Assembly (NCBI RefSeq): GCF_023715585.1
Contig: NZ_JAMBOK010000002.1
Span: 372,001-436,000, forward strand
From: Sporosarcina luteola
Lineage (GTDB): Bacteria > Bacillota > Bacilli > Bacillales_A > Planococcaceae
Reading direction: 5' to 3'
DNA: 64,000 nucleotides
The translations under genes and the position numbers were made by a program. Numbering within the stretch: the stretch's first letter is position 1; each line of letters starts with the position of its first letter. Below the pieces are notes generated by a model. The model was not told the origin of the DNA. It searched no databases and worked only from the letters and a program-made list of their open reading frames with translations. This document shows, piece by piece, positions 44,225-51,729 of this stretch.

Positions 44225-46622
44225 AATCCTGCCCCTCCTTTCGCGTTTTCAATTTAATAAGGGTGAATACACCGATTCCTGCAATGAACAGCACAACGAC
44301 TTCTAGCATTGTATCGAATGCACGGAAATCCCCTAAAATTGTATTGACTATATTTTTACCGCCTGCAAGTTGGTACGAATCCTCAAAGTAAACCGAGATG
44401 GATTCAAACATTTTATTCCCCTGAACAGTTAGGGCGAGAACGGTCACAATCGTTCCCGCAGCGAATGCGATCAACCCGTTCAACACTTTTGTTCCGATCG
44501 GCGAACGCTCCTTTTTCCAATCCGGCAAGAAGTAGAAGCAAAGGAGGAACAGGGCGGTTGTCACCGTTTCAACTACGGCTTGGGTCAATGCTAAATCAGG
44601 CGCCCGGAAGACGACGAAGAAGAATGCGATTGAATAGCCGAGCACACCATTTAAAATGATTGCTGACATCCGCGATTTTGCGAAAAGCATTGAAAGTCCT
44701 GCAACCGCCATGGCAAGCACGATAAGATATTCGTTTGCCGTAACCGGTGCGTCATTCGAGAAGTCGAACGTATAGGAACCCGTATACAAAATGGCCCCTC
44801 CGACAACTACGATAAAGAAGGAGAAGATATAGACGATATAGTCCTTCAAATAGCCTTTCATGTACAGGCGGGTAAAGAAATGGGATGCTTTTTCCAGCAA
44901 TATCAAATTGGCATTGAAGGCGGCATCTAAATTCCAATTCAGAGGGGCGATCGTATAAATGCCTCTCCAGTAACGGTAGAATTTATATAGGACAGCACCT
45001 AGAATGATAACGCCAATTGTCATCAGCAATGCAGGGCTAGTAATGCCGTGCCACGCAACGATCTGCGGCGTCAAACCTTCAGCGCCCGCGAGTGTTGGAT
45101 AGACCGCAGCCATTGCGGGGCGCAGCAGGTAGTTTCCGATACTGTTTGGGAAGAAGAAGATCCCGACGACGAAAATTGCCAAAATGGAAGGCGCAACAAG
45201 CATTCCGAAAGGAGCTTCCCTCGACGGTTTCTCAATCCGCTCCGGTTGGAATTCCCCGAAAAACGTTTGGAATACGATGATCATGCTGTATACAAATGTG
45301 AATACACTCGCAAGCCAAGCGACTACGAGGAAAATTGTTCCCATCGCACCCACTTCAAAAAGATCCAGATTGCGTACATTCACCAATGACTCAAAAAACA
45401 TTTCCTTGCTTAGGAATCCATTGAAAGGAGGAAGCCCGGCCATTGAGAAGCTGCCGATCAAAGCGATGCTGAACGTTATCGGCATGAACGCCATAAGCCC
45501 GCCTAATCTGCGGACATCCCGCGTCCCGAGTTCATGGTCAAGAATTCCGACGACCATGAAGAGAGCTCCTTTAAAGGTGGAATGGTTGATGAGATGGAAC
45601 AATGCAGCAAAAGTGGCTTGTGCGTAAATGATTGAATTTGCGCTATGACCTTCATTGAGCGCAGCGGAGCCGAGGCCGAAAAGACTCATGACCAAGCCGA
45701 GCTGACTGATCGTCGAATAGGCGAGCAAGGCCTTCAAATCCGTCTGTTTTACCGCGTTGAACGATCCCCAGAACAAGGTGAATATCCCCACGCTGCTGAC
45801 GATGTAAAACCAGGTCATCTCACCTCCGAAAATCGGAGTGAAACGTGCAACCAGATAGATGCCCGCCTTGACCATCGTAGCAGAGTGCAAGTAAGCACTG
45901 ACCGGTGTAGGGGCTTCCATCGCATCCGGCAGCCAAATATGGAACGGAAACTGTGCGGACTTCGTGAATGCACCGAGTAAGATGAGCAGCATGGCGAAGA
46001 AAAAGAGAGGCTCGTCCGTATACTGACCGATCGCGGCCACTATCTCACGTACACTGTACGTTCCTGTCATAGTATGTAGCATAATGAAGCCGGCGAGCAT
46101 CGCAATTCCGCCCGATACTGTGATGAGCATGGACTTTTGAGCGCCGTACCTTGATTTTTTCCGGTGATACCAGAAGGCGATCAGCAGGAAAGATGAAATG
46201 CTCGTCAATTCCCAGAAAACGTATACCACCATCAGATTATCGGAAAACACGACTCCGAGCATGGCGCCCATGAACAGGAGCAGGTACACATAAAAGCGCC
46301 CCAATGATTCCCGTTCGGATAAATAATAGATGGAGTAAAGGATGACCAAACTGCCGACGCCTGTAATGAGAAGGCTGAATATTAAACTGAGGCCATCAAG
46401 ATAAGTCGTAAAGTGGATCCCGGCGGATTCGATCCACCGGAACGTATGTGTATACGTCTCCCCTTTTGCAATGGAAGGGATAAAGCTTGCAAGCGCTGCG
46501 AACAGCACAAGTGGAACAAGCAAGATGAACCAGCCGATTTTTCGGCTATGTATCCTCTTATATAGAAAGGGAACGAAAATGGCAGCTAGAAAAGGGATGA
46601 ATATGGATAATGAAATTGTCAA
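44211..46622 (-). CDS. mrpA: Na+/H+ antiporter subunit A
   Basis: 803-residue MrpA, the largest Mrp subunit, combining a NuoL-like antiporter core with C-terminal helices. About 20 hydrophobic segments are seen. The NuoL-type stretch VFWELTSISSFLLIAFWYH near 133-151 (with the essential Glu) and KSAQFPFHIWLPDAMEAPTP near 220-239 are intact. First gene of the operon, order A-B-C-D-E-F-G as in Bacillus. Length agrees with Bacillus MrpA. A promoter was not identified with confidence in the 287-base gap upstream (46623-46909), which has no other gene. Confidence 0.96.
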   Translation of the reverse strand: MTISLSIFIPFLAAIFVPFLYKRIHSRKIGWFILLVPLVLFAALASFIPSIAKGETYTHTFRWIESAGIHFTTYLDGLSLIFSLLITGVGSLVILYSIYYLSERESLGRFYVYLLLFMGAMLGVVFSDNLMVVYVFWELTSISSFLLIAFWYHRKKSRYGAQKSMLITVSGGIAMLAGFIMLHTMTGTYSVREIVAAIGQYTDEPLFFFAMLLILLGAFTKSAQFPFHIWLPDAMEAPTPVSAYLHSATMVKAGIYLVARFTPIFGGEMTWFYIVSSVGIFTLFWGSFNAVKQTDLKALLAYSTISQLGLVMSLFGLGSAALNEGHSANSIIYAQATFAALFHLINHSTFKGALFMVVGILDHELGTRDVRRLGGLMAFMPITFSIALIGSFSMAGLPPFNGFLSKEMFFESLVNVRNLDLFEVGAMGTIFLVVAWLASVFTFVYSMIIVFQTFFGEFQPERIEKPSREAPFGMLVAPSILAIFVVGIFFFPNSIGNYLLRPAMAAVYPTLAGAEGLTPQIVAWHGITSPALLMTIGVIILGAVLYKFYRYWRGIYTIAPLNWNLDAAFNANLILLEKASHFFTRLYMKGYLKDYIVYIFSFFIVVVGGAILYTGSYTFDFSNDAPVTANEYLIVLAMAVAGLSMLFAKSRMSAIILNGVLGYSIAFFFVVFRAPDLALTQAVVETVTTALFLLCFYFLPDWKKERSPIGTKVLNGLIAFAAGTIVTVLALTVQGNKMFESISVYFEDSYQLAGGKNIVNTILGDFRAFDTMLEVVVLFIAGIGVFTLIKLKTRKEGQDFEDQ

Positions 46623-46909
46623 ACAGCTAACCTCCTGAAAAAAGGGATTTCAATGACTTATGTAAATATTTTCTTATATTAATGGGGATGGGCTTGACTC
46701 GCGACAGAACTGGGGACATAATAGGTAGCTACAGATACCAATAGAAAAAAGTTCATAAATAGAATTATACACTAAACGGATTTCTATCGCACTTTGAGAC
46801 ATTTACATCTTGTCAGCCAATGATCTTTTATGTATAATATTGTGGTTTTCAATTGTAAATACAACTTGTGATACAGTGAACGAAAATAAATGAAGAGGTG
46901 ACTACGGTC

Positions 46910-47584
46910 ATGGGCAAAGTAAAAGGTCGTATGGACGAAGCGATACTTGTTTGTGTCTACTACGGTCCAAATGGCGAACGTCTCATTAGACGTGGACATA
47001 AAATGGCATCCATCATCGATTGTCCACTATATATACTAACGATTGACCCATTGCCATTCGATGAATTTGACGCTGAGAAATCAGAGTATATCGAGAGATG
47101 GCAAGAACTTGCCAAAGAGCTCGACGTAGAAGATTTCATCATTTTGGATAATGAAAAACGGCCGGTTGCAAAGGTGATCAAAGAAGTAGCTCACAGACAT
47201 AATATTACGCAGATCATTATCGGTCAAACTGCCCAAAGTAGATGGGAAGAAATTACAAAAGGTTCATTCATGAACGTGTTGCTCCGTGAAATAACGTTTG
47301 TTGATTTCCATGTCGTTTCCGTTGATCGTGCAATTAAAGATGAAATTGAAGGCATGTTCGAAAAAGGAGTGCGGGCTTATTTAGTTGAAGAAGGGGAGGG
47401 CTTCCGAATTAGCTTCACCCTTTCCAAAGAGGCGCGCTTCGAAGGTATTTTCTTTAAGGAAACCGGAACAGATTTCAATAACGGGATCTTCAAATTCATG
47501 AACAATAATAAAATGTGTCAAGTGCAGATTACAGATGACAGAGTCACCGAAGCAACTCAATTTGTCTGCAAAATCGAGCAGTGA
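46910..47584 (+). CDS. KdpD-like universal stress domain protein
   Basis: 224-residue protein. Residues 10-140 resemble the Usp domain of the KdpD sensor kinase: ILVCVYYGPNGERLIRRGHKMA, then a central KVIKEVAHRHNITQIIIGQTAQSRWEEI stretch typical of KdpD. It lacks the kinase, membrane and P-loop KdpD domains. The C-terminal 80 residues are unrecognised. Usp domains of this type bind nucleotides or c-di-AMP; the role here is unknown. Located immediately upstream of and divergent from mrpA, so a link to ion homeostasis is possible. ATG 46910 is chosen; a GTG at 46898 is in frame. Confidence 0.7.
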   Translation: MGKVKGRMDEAILVCVYYGPNGERLIRRGHKMASIIDCPLYILTIDPLPFDEFDAEKSEYIERWQELAKELDVEDFIILDNEKRPVAKVIKEVAHRHNITQIIIGQTAQSRWEEITKGSFMNVLLREITFVDFHVVSVDRAIKDEIEGMFEKGVRAYLVEEGEGFRISFTLSKEARFEGIFFKETGTDFNNGIFKFMNNNKMCQVQITDDRVTEATQFVCKIEQ

Positions 47585-47595
47585 ACTTAATGATA

Positions 47596-47628
47596 AGCGG
47601 ATGGCCAGTTGCTGGTCATCCGCTTTTG
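47596..47628 (+). terminator. Rho-independent terminator
   Basis: Stem AGCGGATG...CCA / TGG...CATCCGCT followed by TTTT. Confidence 0.85.
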
Positions 47629-47643
47629 ATTCGTCTAGACTCC

Positions 47644-47985
47644 GGGTGGCAAGAAGGCTGCCTTAATTTCTGCAAAAAACTCAGAAATACGGCAAACGAA
47701 CCCTTCGCTGTTCGATTTGCCCGGGTCATAAGTCAGCTCTGCTGTACGGCAAAAAACGCCGTTTCGTGCCCGCATGGATGCGGGTATGCAGTCGTTGAGG
47801 CTCGCAGGATGCGAGTCATGCGACCGTTGCGACACGATGTCGCGCACTTAGGTCGCCTTCCTCTTAGACGTGGCGAACTTAGACTGCCTTCCTTTTACGC
47901 CTTATGCATATCGCAGTTAAAGCCGTCACGAAGAACGGCTTTTGCGAGTAAAAGCGTAGCGTTAGGAGCACCGGTCCCGCCACCC
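47644..47985. repeat. Hairpin-rich intergenic repeat, long form (about 340 bases)
   Basis: Outer inverted repeat GGGTGGC (47644-47650) / GCCACCC (47979-47985). Inside are the GGGTCATAAGTCA motif (47723-47735) shared with the 125-bp repeat at 35264, three consecutive short perfect hairpins (47769-47784, 47801-47815, 47829-47843), and the AAAGCCGT...ACGGCTT segment (47919-47941) shared with 40743. It lies between the converging Usp-like gene and murB. No believable reading frame occurs; the open frame 47581-48351 on the plus strand is a shadow across the repeat and murB. Confidence 0.85.
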
Positions 47986-48000
47986 TCCGCTTTTGATTGT

Positions 48001-48918
48001 TTATTCTTCACCCACAATTTTTACTTCCAATTCCAAGTCAACGTCGAATTTCTTCTTCACTTCCGCTTTCACCATGTTAATGGTATTAATGTAATCGGAT
48101 GCGGTCGCTTTATTTTTATTAATAATGAAGCCCGCATGCTTCGTCGAAACTTCCGCTCCGCCATGACCTCTTCCTTGCAGGCCGCAATCTTGAATCAATT
48201 TCCCCGCGAAATAGCCCGGTGGCCGTTTGAACACACTTCCTGCGGACGGATATTCGAGCGGCTGCTTCGATTCGCGTTGGAACGTCAAGTCCGCGACTTT
48301 TGCATCGATTGTATCCTGGTCTCCCTCTGCGAGTTCGAAATCAGCGGATAATACATAATATCCTTCAGACGTAATGATGCTTTTCCGATAGCCGAGCTCC
48401 AACTCATCCTTTGATAGAACAAGGCGTTCACCCGTCTTTGTAAGAACTGTGCACTGCACAATGATATCTTTGATCTCCCCGCCGTAGGCACCTGCATTCA
48501 TGGCCATTGCGCCCCCGATGGAGCCCGGAATTCCACATGCGAATTCAAGACCTGTCAACGATTCCTTTGCAGCACGCCTTGAAACGTCGATGATGAGTGC
48601 TCCTGCTTCTGCATGAACTTTATTACCATCCACGTTAATTGCATCCAGTTTCGACAGGTGGAGGACGATGCCGCGCACGCCGCCATCCCTCACGACCATA
48701 TTCGACCCATTGCCTAATAATAAAAGCGGAATTCCATTTTCATATGCATACCGCACCGTCGCTTCCGTTTCCTCGATTGTCCCCGGAATGACGAGTAGAT
48801 CTGCAGCTCCGCCAAGTTTTGTCATTGTATATTTGCTTAATGGTTCATCTATCCGTAGTATGCCATCTTTAATAATTCCGCGTAGTTCTTCTAACCACTG
48901 ATGCTTCGACATCAACAT
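48001..48918 (-). CDS. murB: UDP-N-acetylenolpyruvoylglucosamine reductase
   Basis: 305-residue type II MurB, the FAD/NADPH enzyme producing UDP-N-acetylmuramate for peptidoglycan. The FAD-binding motif LLLGNGSNMVVRDGG is near 66-80, LEFACGIPGSIGGAMAMNAGAYG near 123-145, and the catalytic Ser lies in YPSAGSVFKRP near 230-240. AAGGGA precedes two ATGs (48918 and 48912); the first is used, though the second is equally possible. Confidence 0.96.
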   Translation of the reverse strand: MLMSKHQWLEELRGIIKDGILRIDEPLSKYTMTKLGGAADLLVIPGTIEETEATVRYAYENGIPLLLLGNGSNMVVRDGGVRGIVLHLSKLDAINVDGNKVHAEAGALIIDVSRRAAKESLTGLEFACGIPGSIGGAMAMNAGAYGGEIKDIIVQCTVLTKTGERLVLSKDELELGYRKSIITSEGYYVLSADFELAEGDQDTIDAKVADLTFQRESKQPLEYPSAGSVFKRPPGYFAGKLIQDCGLQGRGHGGAEVSTKHAGFIINKNKATASDYINTINMVKAEVKKKFDVDLELEVKIVGEE

Positions 48919-49140
48919 CCAGTCCCTTCAATTCTAATGCGATGAAATTCTTCTCTTTTATTGAATCAAAAAGAAGCCTTCACTTTTATAAGTATGCTAG
49001 CTATCCGGTGTTTTGACAAGAAATAATAACCGGGGCAATCCAAATAGAAATTAAAGGGATATTTATCTTGACTTCAAGACATATTCGCGGTATCATTTGG
49101 AATATATCTTGGAATGAAGATATTTTTGTTGTGCAAGAAT

Positions 49141-49166
49141 GTTTTCATGGTTCCTGGTATGGAATA
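49141..49166 (+). promoter_or_regulatory. Candidate SigmaB-like promoter of the yceI gene
   Basis: GTTTTC (49141-49146), 14-base spacer, GGAATA (49161-49166). The -10 element is imperfect; the same weak form occurs before the yfkM-like gene. Confidence 0.4.
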
Positions 49167-49211
49167 GTGAAGTGAAATGAAACGTAAAAAATGGGAAGGG
49201 TGGATGGTAAC

Positions 49212-49739
49212 ATGGCAACATGGAAAGTGGATGCGTCACACACAAGCGTAGGGTTTTCAGTAAAGCATATGATGGTTTCGAAAGTGAAGGGAAGTTTTGC
49301 GGGAGTCGAAGGGACAATCGAGGGGAGTCCTGAAAATTTGACTGGTGCACAAATCAGTTTCACAATCGATGCAAACTCCATCAATACAAATAGCGAAGAC
49401 CGCGACAACCATCTTCGTTCAGGCGACTTTTTCGATACGGAACAATTTCCTCAACTGACATTCGTCTCTACGGACATCGTGAAAAAAGACGATGATGAGT
49501 ATGATGTCACTGGTGACCTGACAATCAAGGACGTAACGAAGAAAGTTACATTTGAAGCGGAATTCGGTGGCATAGGAACGAACCCATGGGGCGTTCAAGT
49601 TGTTGCTTTCGAAGTCGAAGGGAAAATCTCACGTAAAGAGTTCGGTCTTACATGGAACCAAGCACTTGAAGCGGGCGGCGTACTCGTAGGCGATGACATC
49701 AGGATTTCAATCGACCTACAAGCAAACCCGGCTCAATAA
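49212..49739 (+). CDS. YceI-like lipid-binding protein
   Basis: 175-residue YceI family protein, a lipocalin-like beta barrel that binds polyisoprenoid-type lipids. Typical motifs: WKVDASHTSVGFSVKHMMVSKVKG (4-27), SGDFFDTEQFPQLTFVS near 77-93 and KEFGLTWNQALEAGGVLVGD near 145-164. No signal peptide, so it is cytoplasmic, as for many Firmicutes members. ATG 49212 follows AAGGGTGG. Monocistronic with a strong terminator. Confidence 0.92.
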   Translation: MATWKVDASHTSVGFSVKHMMVSKVKGSFAGVEGTIEGSPENLTGAQISFTIDANSINTNSEDRDNHLRSGDFFDTEQFPQLTFVSTDIVKKDDDEYDVTGDLTIKDVTKKVTFEAEFGGIGTNPWGVQVVAFEVEGKISRKEFGLTWNQALEAGGVLVGDDIRISIDLQANPAQ

Positions 49740-49750
49740 TTATATATAGC

Positions 49751-49792
49751 AAACGGCACGCATGAGATGTAAAATCATGCGTGCCGTTTTCA
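49751..49792 (+). terminator. Rho-independent terminator after yceI
   Basis: Fifteen-base perfect stem AAACGGCACGCATGA / TCATGCGTGCCGTTT with a nine-base loop. Confidence 0.97.
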
Positions 49793-49814
49793 TTGCCGGG
49801 AGCTGGAGATGTCC

Positions 49815-50130
49815 GCGCCTAAAGAATTCGGTATCGCGCTCAACCTGTCCGTCACCGCGCTCAAAAATTCGGTATTGCGCTCAGCCTGTCCGTCACCGCG
49901 CTCAAGAATTCGGTATTGCGCTCAACCTGTCCACCTCTGCGCTCAAGAATTCGGTATTGCGCTCAACCTATCCACCTCTACGCTCAAGAATTCGGTATCG
50001 CGCTCAACCTGTCCGTCACCGCGCTCAAGAATTCGGTATTGCGCTCAACCTGTCCGTCTCCGCGCTCAAGAATTCGGTATTGCGCTCAACCTTTCTGTCT
50101 CCACGCTCAAGAATTCGATATCGCGCTCAT
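49815..50130 (+). repeat. Intergenic 20/21-bp phased array, family D (GCGCTCAA), 16 cores
   Basis: Sixteen cores begin at 49815, 49836, 49857, 49877, 49898, 49918, 49939, 49959, 49980, 50000, 50021, 50041, 50062, 50082, 50103 and 50123. Apart from the first interval, spacing alternates 21 and 20, giving a 41-base dimer in which the spacers GAATTCGGTATT and CCTGTCCGTCACC alternate. It fills the space between the converging yceI and P1 peptidase genes; the last core contains the stop codon of the peptidase gene. The open frames through it are repeat artefacts. Confidence 0.95.
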
Positions 50131-51179
50131 ACATCATCAACCTTCACAACCGGCCATCGTTCCACCGTCCGTCCATTTCTCCCTGTAGTCGTCTCTGCAT
50201 GCATCATTGATTGATATACCGCTTCCTCCGTCGCCTCGATGACTGCTTTGAATAGTTCGTTCATCACTTTGGCGTCGTCGCGCAGCAACGTATAACTCAC
50301 CGTGTCGACGCCTTCGCTAGCATGCGGAATCGTATACGCATTCGAAAAGGCGATGATGATGTCGCCGCTGCCGTTATGAATATGGGAGCCGGTCCGTCCG
50401 AGGCCGATGGAGGCACGTTTTGCAAATCGCTTCAGCTGCCGGCTATCCACCGGCGCATCCGTCGCGACAATGATCATGATCGAGCCATCCGGTTTTTTGC
50501 TATGCATTTCACTCGACGTCTCCAAGTTGTCAGGGGCCGTCCTCAGTTGCATCTTATTCCGCACGAGCCATTCATCGATTAGACATTCTTCCGGATTTCC
50601 GAAATTCGTCAGTGTCAGCACACCGACTGTGAATGATTCCTCCCCATAAGGGACAACCCTTGAAGAGGAACCGATCCCGCCTTTTCGACCGAAGCAGATC
50701 ATCCCTTTCCCCGCGCCGACATCACCTTGTTCGAACGAACCGCTGCTCGCTTTACGGATTGCCTCAATCGCATGCTCCGGCCGGACAATCATCGATCGCA
50801 TCGCGTTCAAATAGCTGTCATTGCATTCGCCGACTACGATGTTCAAGGAACTGGTGGAGTCCCCGATAGCGGTATTCTCTTCGAGCATATGCCGCAACGT
50901 CCCTTCCAGAACCGCGCCGACGCTGAATGTATTGGTAAGCATAATGGGAGATTCAATGACACCGAGTTCTTCCACCTGGATAAGCCCCGCCGATTTGCCG
51001 AATCCATTCAATACGAAACTCGCTGCCGGCACTTTTTGATCGAAACTATTTCCATCATGGGGCAAGATGGCTGTGACGCCCGTGCAGGCGCTTTCGGGGC
51101 CGGACTCCTCGTGCAATGTCACATGGCCAACTTTCACTCCGGGTACATCCGTAATGGCATTCCGCTTTCCTGTTTGCAT
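50127..51179 (-). CDS. P1 family (S58) peptidase, DmpA/BapA-like
   Basis: 350-residue N-terminal-nucleophile hydrolase of the DmpA/beta-peptidyl aminopeptidase family. The start ITDVPGVKVGHVTL is typical. The autoproteolytic site is likely at DGSIMIIVATDAP (231-243), with Ser233 the new N-terminal nucleophile. Such enzymes remove N-terminal residues from small D-, L- or beta-peptides. The coding region ends inside the last unit of the family D repeat array. Divergent from cadC with a 178-base gap. Confidence 0.88.
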   Translation of the reverse strand: MQTGKRNAITDVPGVKVGHVTLHEESGPESACTGVTAILPHDGNSFDQKVPAASFVLNGFGKSAGLIQVEELGVIESPIMLTNTFSVGAVLEGTLRHMLEENTAIGDSTSSLNIVVGECNDSYLNAMRSMIVRPEHAIEAIRKASSGSFEQGDVGAGKGMICFGRKGGIGSSSRVVPYGEESFTVGVLTLTNFGNPEECLIDEWLVRNKMQLRTAPDNLETSSEMHSKKPDGSIMIIVATDAPVDSRQLKRFAKRASIGLGRTGSHIHNGSGDIIIAFSNAYTIPHASEGVDTVSYTLLRDDAKVMNELFKAVIEATEEAVYQSMMHAETTTGRNGRTVERWPVVKVDDV

Positions 51180-51267
51180 ACTTCAACACTCCAATTTCAG
51201 TTGATGATCGATATGTCTAACTTCCATATGGGAACCGATAACCCTCTTTTCATAGACTAAAAATTTC

Positions 51268-51346
51268 ATTCAAATAAACGTTTGATTATACTTGCATTCG
51301 GAAATAAGTGTACATATACTATCTATAATCAAACGAACATTTGAAT
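51268..51346 (+). promoter_or_regulatory. cadC promoter flanked by two CadC-type operators
   Basis: Operator 1 (51268-51287, ATTCAAATAA/ACGTTTGATT) and operator 2 (51327-51346, AATCAAACGA/ACATTTGAAT) are imperfect palindromes of the pI258 CadC type (TTCAAATAAA...TTTGAATG). Between them lie TTGCAT (51292-51297), a 17-base spacer and TATACT (51315-51320). Binding of a regulator to both would enclose the promoter. Confidence 0.8.
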
Positions 51347-51357
51347 GAGGTGCTGGA

Positions 51358-51729
51358 ATGAAGGTTAAAGATACATGCGAAGTGACAGTCATCCATGAGG
51401 AAGTAGTCGAGAAAGTTCAAAATGGCCTGCCGGATGTTAGCGGCATGGTACAAATATTCAAGGCGCTCGCAGACGAAACGAGATTGAAGATCGCCTATTC
51501 GCTCACGCTCGAGGAGCAGATGTGCGTCTGTGACGTGGCGGCGGTCATCGGCGCATCTAATGCAACGGCGTCCCATCATCTTCGCTATTTGCGGGAGAAC
51601 AGTCTTGCGAAATCGGAGCGCAAAGGAAAGATGGTCTATTATTCGCTTGCGGATAGCCACGTTCATAACTTGGTAAAGATCGCCCACGATCACGCCTCGG
51701 AAGGGGAGGTTGTATCGGATGTCCACTAA
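51358..51729 (+). CDS. cadC: ArsR/SmtB-family metal-sensing repressor, CadC-like
   Basis: 123-residue winged-helix repressor similar to CadC of plasmid pI258, releasing DNA when Cd, Pb or Zn binds. Metal ligands Cys7 (DTCEV) and Cys56/Cys58 (CVC) are present. The fourth pI258 ligand, Cys11, is replaced by Val11, so the site would be three-cysteine. The recognition helix NATASHHLRYL is near 68-78. GAGGTGCTGGA precedes the ATG. It overlaps the start of cadA by 11 bases and controls it from the operators upstream. Confidence 0.92.
   Translation: MKVKDTCEVTVIHEEVVEKVQNGLPDVSGMVQIFKALADETRLKIAYSLTLEEQMCVCDVAAVIGASNATASHHLRYLRENSLAKSERKGKMVYYSLADSHVHNLVKIAHDHASEGEVVSDVH

Noticed and set aside
47581..48351. 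A 256-codon plus-strand frame
   Set aside because: It crosses the hairpin-rich repeat and runs antisense to murB; no believable start.
10..50130. Regularly spaced repeats as possible CRISPR arrays
   Set aside because: Cores are only 8-10 bases, the period is 20-21 bases, spacers are repeated or semi-conserved and no cas genes are present.
49762..50214. Three long plus-strand frames after yceI
   Set aside because: They pass through the family D array and over the antisense of the S58 peptidase end; repetitive and without coding signals.
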